A stretch of 47,526 nucleotides of DNA, taken from assembly GCA_003427395.1 (NCBI GenBank), contig BFEA01000414.1, positions 50,038-97,563 of the forward strand, given 5' to 3'. A program made the translations under genes and the position numbers. This stretch comes from Chara braunii (lineage: Eukaryota > Streptophyta > Charophyceae > Charales > Characeae). The notes below the pieces were generated by a model that saw only the letters and a program-made list of their open reading frames with translations, made no database searches and was not told the origin of the DNA. Of the stretch, positions 42,697 through 47,526 are shown piece after piece (position 1 is the first letter of the stretch; each line of letters begins with the position of its first letter).

Positions 42697-42775
42697 CTTA
42701 CCCGTTTGGTTGAGTGTTTACCTCTTAACGTGGAGGTCGCGTGTTCGATCCTTGGATCGGTGCGGACGGACAGAT
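42697..42775 (+). other. tRNA-like sequence (probable SINE head or tRNA relic)
   Basis: 'TGGTTGAGTGTTTACC' resembles an A box/D arm, 'ACCTC'/'GAGGT' could be an anticodon stem around TTAACGTG, and 'GTGTTCGATCC' a B box. The T stem does not pair and the loop is 8 nt, so it is not a functional tRNA. It is followed by a (CTT)n tract. Confidence 0.35.
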
Positions 42776-42827
42776 TGTTGGCTGGAGTGAGAATGCAATT
42801 CTTCTTCTTCTTCTTCTTCAAACTCCC

Positions 42828-42954
42828 TCATTTTTTTTCTTTTTTTTTCTTTTTTTAATTTGGACCATTTCTCGATTTATGCGTGTCATCCTTGCGCAGG
42901 GGCCATGCTAATCTTTTCTGTATCGTTCCAATTTTAACGGATGTCCCGAAGGCC
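42828..42954 (-). pseudogene. Retroposed U6 snRNA copy with A-rich tail
   Basis: 42954-42857 on the minus strand is an almost perfect plant-type U6 snRNA: 'TTCGGGACATCCG', 'AAATTGGAACGATACAGA' with the ACAGA box, 'GATTAGCATGGCCCCTGCG', 'CAAGGATGACACGCA' and 'TCGAGAAATGGTCCAAATT'. In place of a T-run terminator, an A-rich tail (42856-42828) follows. The 9-bp sequence CAAACTCCC flanks both sides (42819-42827 and 42955-42963) as a target-site duplication. The 5' stem-loop is damaged. There is no TATA or USE at the normal U6 spacing upstream. It is therefore a processed copy made by a LINE-type machinery and not the working gene. Confidence 0.85.
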
Positions 42955-43015
42955 CAAACTCCCGCTTTGACACCTCCCATCTTTTGTTCTTGTCTACGGG
43001 TGTATATACGAAACC

Positions 43016-43134
43016 ATATTGTCATAGAGAACTGCACGGTGACCCACCCGTAGGCAAAAAGGGGCAAGGAAACGAAGTGGGGGGCTGTGACACTCTTTTG
43101 TTCAAGTTTCGCCGACTCATCAAAAGGACCGTAC
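43016..43134 (-). repeat. Repeat X copy
   Basis: Minus strand 'TTGATGAGTCGGCGAAACTTGAAC', then 'GAGTGTCACAGCCCC' and a degenerate tail. Ribozyme-like positions are partly lost. Confidence 0.75.
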
Positions 43135-43390
43135 GAAATGACCAGAGGCGCAAGAGCGACAAAAAAAAAATCAATTCATTTTTTATCTGTATGACAGTCT
43201 GTATGAGTTTTCAATCTGGTGTGGGTGAGTGATAGTCTGCTTTGATTTTCGTCACAGGTTACCTTCAGGGCAGTGGTTGGTGGTCCCCACCACCTCAGAG
43301 GGGTATCAGTTGTCGGGCAGTCGTTTATGCTTAATCACAACCGACAGGGGTTAAGGTGGATTATTTATCTCTTACAGTCTAATCAGTCTG

Positions 43391-43549
43391 TTAGGGGATT
43401 CTGCAGACTGTTTTTGAGGGTTCAGTCTCTCCTGATTGATGAGTCCGTCGCTGGAACAGTCCGACGAAACAGTTTGTCACAGCTCCTCGTTCGTTGTTCT
43501 CTTCTCCCTCTTGTCCCTCTCTGCCTACGGTTGGTTTATATATATATGT
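43391..43549 (+). ncRNA. Repeat X copy with hammerhead-ribozyme-like core
   Basis: Core TTGATGA (43436-43442; the hammerhead needs C at the first position). Stem II is GTC 43443-43445 with GAC 43463-43465. GAAA at 43466-43469 follows. A 3-bp stem III (A43469-T43477, C43470-G43476, A43471-T43475) has a GTT loop. C43478 is at the cleavage position. Distal stem I is GAGGG 43416-43420 with TCCTC 43484-43488. One essential core base is changed, so this copy should be inactive. Confidence 0.4.
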
Positions 43550-43555
43550 GATGAT

Positions 43556-43657
43556 GGAAACCCTACAGGTTGGATTGCTCGTGTTTCCCAAGGACAAATT
43601 ATTTTTGAAATGGATGGTGTTAGTTTGTCAAATGCTCAAGCAGCTGCTGTCACAAAG
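43556..43657 (+). pseudogene. rpl16: Nuclear fragment of mitochondrial rpl16
   Basis: Thirty-four codons read 'GNPTGWIARVSQGQIIFEM' then 'DGVSLSNAQAAAVTK'. This is the C-terminal part of plant-type mitochondrial ribosomal protein L16 (uL16m), where the 'GNPTGW' and 'FEMDGVSLSNA' blocks are characteristic. The codons are AT-rich, unlike the GC-rich nuclear gene in this window. There is no start, no acceptor before it, and (TA)n lies on both sides. A nuclear insertion of mitochondrial DNA fits best. A real exon of a transferred gene is less likely, although 'ACAAAG|GTATAT' at its end looks like a donor. Confidence 0.7.
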
Positions 43658-43811
43658 GTATATATCGTCACAATTCTTCACACTGTATCGGAGCGCAAAG
43701 ACGAAAAAAAAAAGAACAGAAAAAGGAAAGAAGGAAAGCTCCGCCTGTTCATCACCTCTTACGCACAAGGCCGGTCATGTACAGTTCACTTTAGCGATAT
43801 GTAAATACATA

Positions 43812-43940
43812 TATATACCACCAAAGAAAAACTGTCCAGTGAACCGTAGGCAAAAAGGGAGAAAAGGGACTGTGATAGATTTTCATCGAAGTTTCACCGA
43901 CTCATCAGCAGGCTGAACCCTCTACAGTCTGCAGAGTCTC
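43812..43940 (-). ncRNA. Repeat X copy with hammerhead-ribozyme-like core
   Basis: Minus strand: intact CTGATGA (43908-43902). Stem II GTCGG/TCGAT is closed by a G-T pair instead of G-C. GAAA lies at 43884-43881. Stem III is largely lost. The cleavage-site C is at 43874. Distal stem I is GAGGG with CCCTT, kept by a wobble pair. It directly abuts a MITE-P copy. Confidence 0.4.
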
Positions 43941-44053
43941 CTATCGCCTTCACCCGAATAGAACGCCCTGTCCTTATGTGTATGTATTTGGGGCAACTTT
44001 CAGACTAGGTGCAGCGATAATGACAGGGCGTTTTATTCGGGCGAAAACGGTAG
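43941..44053 (+). mobile_element. MITE-P family, full-length copy
   Basis: 113 bp between CTATCGCCTTCACCCGAATA and the inverted end TATTCGGGCGAAAACGGTAG, with the core 'TATTTGGGGCAACTTTCAG'. Confidence 0.88.
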
Positions 44054-45099
44054 CCGATTATAGTGTTAAGCGATAATCCATCATATATACACATACATAA
44101 ATATATATTGTCACAAAAATATCAGAGCGCAAATACGAAAAAAAAGGAAGAAAAACAGGAAAATAAATCAGTACATATGGCGTAAGACGATTTCACGGAT
44201 CGAGGTCAGAATGGGATCGGGTGTTTTCACGCCCTACAAAATGAATTCAGTTTTTTATCTTCTTATATATATTATGTATATTGTAATTATATATCTTCAA
44301 ACAGAGCTGCCTACGGTAAACCAACTGTAGGCAGAGAGGGACAAGAGGGAGAAGAGGACAACAAACGAGGGGCTATTGTCACGAAGTTAGCAGAGCGCAA
44401 AAGCGAAAAAAAACAAAAGGAAATATAGCTCCGTTTGAATACACATATCATCATATCTTTATATATTGTCACAAAGTTATCAGAGCGCAAAAACGAAAAA
44501 AAAACAGAAAGAAAACAAAAAAAAAAAAAATATCAGTTCATTTTTTATCTTCTTCCTTACAAAACTCCCCCTGTTCAGAACCTCCTCTTGCGTACAAGGC
44601 CGCCCACGTGGATGTAGGTTGAGCGGCGGCTGCCCCCCAGCCCCCGTGTTTCATATCGACCCACTTGCACACAGCCAAAGGGCAAAGAGGCAAAGAAATA
44701 TATACAGTATATATAAGCCTGCCCATCCACGCAATTGTACAACTGCAGTCGAGAAGATTTGGCAAACAAATACACAAAAATGAACGTAAACAGATGCTTT
44801 TTTTTTTTTTTGAAATAATTAAGCAGATATGTATACAACCTAAATAACGACTAGATTCGACGGAACAAATCAACATACTAGAAAATAGAGGGGAACATAA
44901 ATAGACCTAAATATAGACGGAGAACCGATAAGTTATACCTAAATATAGATCCAGTAAAGGAGTGCACAAGGCAGAAAAAGGATTGGATAGAAGTGGATAA
45001 ATATAAAACAAAAAAAAAAGGATAAATAGAGATGAAGAGACGGGATATATCTAGACAAAAGGGGAAAAAAAAAAAAAAAAAAAAAGGGAGAAGACATGG

Positions 45100-45260
45100 A
45101 GCGCCAAACGCGAAAAGTTCCGAAAAGGGACTAGATACACTGTACCGGGCGAAAAGGTACTTGATACATTGTGCCAGGTGGAAAAGGACTGGATAAACCG
45201 AACCAATAGGATGTGTGACACAAGGAGTGCAAGAAAGCAAAAAGGGACTAGATACAGTGT
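45100..45260. repeat. Inverted partner of 40475-40568 and related 20-bp repeats
   Basis: 'AAAAGGGACTAGATACACTGTACC' (in parts) recurs three times here and again at 45512-45540. The first 100 bp invert the 40.5-kb block. Confidence 0.82.
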
Positions 45261-45584
45261 ACCAGCGGAAGAGGGACAAAGAAACGAGGGGCACAAAGAA
45301 AAACAAATGGCATCATCAGGAAAAGGAGAAGAAAAAAGCAGGAAAAGAAAATAAACGAGAATTTTTTAGGCATCATCAGGAACAGAAAAAAAAAACAGCA
45401 AATAAAAAAAAAAGATTCGAATCAAAAAAAAAAAAAAAAAAGATTTGAATCATTGTTACGTTGAGAGCGCTTTAGGGCTTTCAACCCACCGTCCCTTTTG
45501 GTACACAGCACCAAAAGGGACTAGGTACACCGTACCCACTGTACAAGGGCAAAGAGGCACACGAATACTTCCTTTTCTTTTTTT

Positions 45585-45610
45585 GGGGGGGGGGGGGGGG
45601 GGCGGGGGGG
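45585..45610. repeat. Poly-G tract
   Basis: G-run of about 18 nt with one C, then G7. Confidence 0.9.
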
Positions 45611-45640
45611 TCATACTCAACACCTTTCTTTCTCTTCGGG

Positions 45641-45752
45641 CTACCGTCTTCCCCCAAATAGAATGTACGGTCAATATGGCTGCATCTAGACTGACAGTTC
45701 CGCCAGATGCAGCTGCAATGACCGCATGAACCTCTGCGGAGGAAGATGGTAG
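45641..45752 (+). mobile_element. MITE-P family, diverged full-length copy
   Basis: Starts CTACCGTCTTCCCCCAAATAG and ends GGAAGATGGTAG. The middle keeps 'TGCATCTAGACTGACAGTT'. Confidence 0.8.
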
Positions 45753-46018
45753 GTACACTGCATCGCCTACTCCATCCATTCACATACAACCCGGGAAATT
45801 TCGACTCTTTCGAAACCGCCGTTGATCTGCCACGCTATCAGCCGATAATCCATTTCCTGAACTTACCCACTGAATGCGTCTACATTCACTTGTACACTCG
45901 ACGGAATCTCTTTCCTCTCTCTCCACTATATACACATGCGTATCCAACCTTGTTCCATATCCGTTTCTCTCTCATCCCCCCCTCCCTCCTTATCTATGTA
46001 TCTATCGATCTATATTAG

Positions 46019-46021
<3 letters not shown>

Positions 46022-46077
<56 letters not shown>
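46022..46077. repeat. (CT)n microsatellite
   Basis: Dinucleotide repeat ending in GTGTG. 45753-46021 and 46078-46280 hold no recognised gene. Confidence 0.95.
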
Positions 46078-46081
<4 letters not shown>

Positions 46082-46383
46082 CCTGTTGGGGTTGGGGGGG
46101 GATTGTATGCGTACGAGTATACATGATCGACATACATCCCGGGGCTTCTGGGTGAAAGCCGCAGGAATGCACTGGATAGATTCGATAAGAGGATCACCCA
46201 TGTCCATTCCGCTCTCCCCATCCTCATCTCCACAAACACGTATAGAAGAAGAAAAAAAATATATCGTGCAGGTAAACATGTCTCATCACATGAATATCAG
46301 AGCGCAAAAAGTGAAAAAAACAGAAGAGAACAAGAAAAAAAATAATTCGTCATATATAAATATGAATAAGAATATATTATATA

Positions 46384-46463
46384 GTCGATGAGCCGTCGAC
46401 AGAAGGGAAGAAAACGACAAGAGACGGGGGGCTGTGACAAGAAACCTTCACCGACTCATGAAG
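46384..46463 (-). repeat. Repeat X, partial copy
   Basis: Minus strand 'ATGAGTCGGTGAAGG', a deletion through stem II, then 'TTGTCACAGCCCC'. A shorter relic ('ATGAGTCGGTGGAAA') lies at 46893-46912. Confidence 0.7.
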
Positions 46464-46720
46464 ATATATATATATATATCGTCACATGAATATCAGAGCG
46501 CAAAAGCGAAAAAAAAAAGAAAGAAAACAAAAAAAAAAAGAATTCGTTTCTTTTATCTTCTTCCTTACAACTCCCCCTGTTCAAAAAGAACCTCTTCTGC
46601 GTACAAGGCCGCCCACGTGGATGTAGGTTGAGCGGCGGCTGCCCCCCCACCCCCGTGTGTGTGTATATTATAGATGTATTGTCACATTATCAATATTCAA
46701 TAGTCGATTGTTTGAACACC

Positions 46721-46880
46721 CGTGGAAGCATCTAGTCGCAAAACAGTATAGGTACATCCATTAGAAATGAAGACTAAAAATAGCTAAATCCACAGCTCCT
46801 CCAGAACGACTAGAGAACATATGACAACTCGTGGAAGCATCGAGTCGCAAAACAGTATAGGTACATCCATTATGGACCTC
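46721..46880. repeat. 110-bp spaced duplication
   Basis: 'CGTGGAAGCATC.AGTCGC' and 'AAAACAGTATAGGTACATCC' occur at 46722-46764 and 46831-46873. Confidence 0.92.
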
Positions 46881-47526
46881 AAGTTTTCCCTCAAATTTCC
46901 ACCGACTCATCCGTACGAACCTAGACATCATCTTATGTCGCATGCTGGAACCTGCAACTTCCTTTCTACCTTTCTTCACCGTAAAAACAAAAAAAAAAAC
47001 TTCTCCACAGAAGAAGGCAACAACAGGGTTAATGCTGCCCAAGCGCACACATGAATCTGACCACACAAATGAATCTGCCCAAGTACACAGGTTCTCTCAT
47101 GTATAGAATTCGGATAAGCGTCAAGACACACCATGTGCGGAGAAAAAGAAAAAAAAAAAACAAAAAAAACAATGACAGATTTCAGCAGCACCCCACCCCT
47201 CCCCTCACAAAAACAAAGTGTTTTCATGGGGAGCCCATTGTCCAAAATAATTCCTGATGTTCGGTGAACTGTGCGCCGGAACACGAGGAGGACAAGGAAC
47301 GAGGCGTGAAAGGAAACTTCGTCTGTTTCTGCTACTAAATGAATATCCAGCCATCTCTAAAATATATACAGGAGAACAAAATATATATATATATATTGTG
47401 AACAACATATATATATCTATATATATATTGTCACACTGTGAATCGGAGCGCAAAGGCGGAAAAAAGCAAAACAAGGAAGGGAAAGAAAAAAAGTAAGGAA
47501 GGAAAGCCCCACCTGTTCATCACCTC

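Larger units (their letters stand above)
40850..47526. repeat. Nest of two interleaved dispersed repeats (X and Y) in TA-rich DNA
   Basis: Family Y ('TCAGAGCGCAAAAGCG', A-rich stretch, 'CCACCTGTTCA', 'TACAAGGCC.CCACGTGGATG', 'GAGCGGCGGCTGCCCCC', 'CCCGTGTGTCA') occurs near 40861, 41376, 41467, 41766, 42301, 43669, 44106, 44383, 44465, 46282, 46481 and 47427. Family X is listed separately. Most copies start at 'TATATCGTCAC' after (TA)n, so TA repeats seem to be the preferred or tolerated target. No ORF is conserved among copies. Confidence 0.85.

Noticed and set aside
42697-42775. Functional tRNA gene
   Set aside because: The T stem does not pair, the anticodon loop has eight bases and there is no T-run terminator.
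43556-43660. Spliced exon of a nuclear rpl16 gene
   Set aside because: The similarity continues upstream through the only possible acceptor (CTACAG), and base composition is unlike the nuclear gene. A mitochondrial insertion fits better.
46010-46279. Possible exon on the minus strand ('DEDGESGMDMGDPLIES')
   Set aside because: Codon-like composition only. There is no convincing acceptor, partner exon or known domain.

Overview
The window is eukaryotic nuclear DNA. It carries a spliced gene with GT-AG introns, an LTR retrotransposon, snRNA-derived copies, microsatellites and very long homopolymers, and it has no operons. The green lineage (a green alga or streptophyte) is the best guess, for two reasons. 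The one clear gene has the architecture of a plant/green-algal MORN protein family: two membrane helices, then MORN repeats, then an Ala/Arg-rich C-terminal helix. A short AT-rich fragment at 43.56-43.66 kb reads as plant-type mitochondrial ribosomal protein L16. I do not name a species.

1-8.6 kb: a nearly complete but inactive Ty3/gypsy retrotransposon on the minus strand. It has a primer-binding site, polypurine tract, gag with a zinc knuckle, and pol ordered protease, RT, RNase H, integrase, GPY module and chromodomain-like tail. Gag is frameshifted. Pol and gag carry in-frame stops, and every one can be explained by a single C-to-T change.

8.6-26.9 kb: no confident gene. It holds U6-like pseudogene pieces, two elements with terminal inverted repeats, foldback repeats, tRNA-related SINE-like sequence, a small palindromic MITE family, minisatellites and a 110-nt poly-C run. 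It also holds an assembly error: a Nextera junction linker lies at 17.59 kb, joined to sequence that belongs at 30.0 kb. One 66-aa ORF at 23.83 kb has a zinc-ribbon-like motif.

26.9-35.1 kb: the three-exon MORN gene on the minus strand (554 aa). Splice sites, reading frame and MORN periodicity all agree. Its introns (4.2 and 2.3 kb) are packed with tandem repeats, a scaffold gap and MITE copies, and a 73-nt G tract (on the gene's sense strand) lies 158 bp upstream of the ATG.

35.9-40.5 kb: tandem arrays (209-210 bp units), SINE-like bodies, palindromes and a (CAAT)n field.

40.5-47.5 kb: a nest of two interleaved repeat families inserted among TA repeats. One family (X here) has a consensus that fits a type I hammerhead ribozyme, though every copy here is damaged. 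The same nest holds a retroposed U6 copy with A-rich tail and 9-bp target duplication, the mitochondrial rpl16 fragment, and one candidate first exon of an unknown membrane protein.
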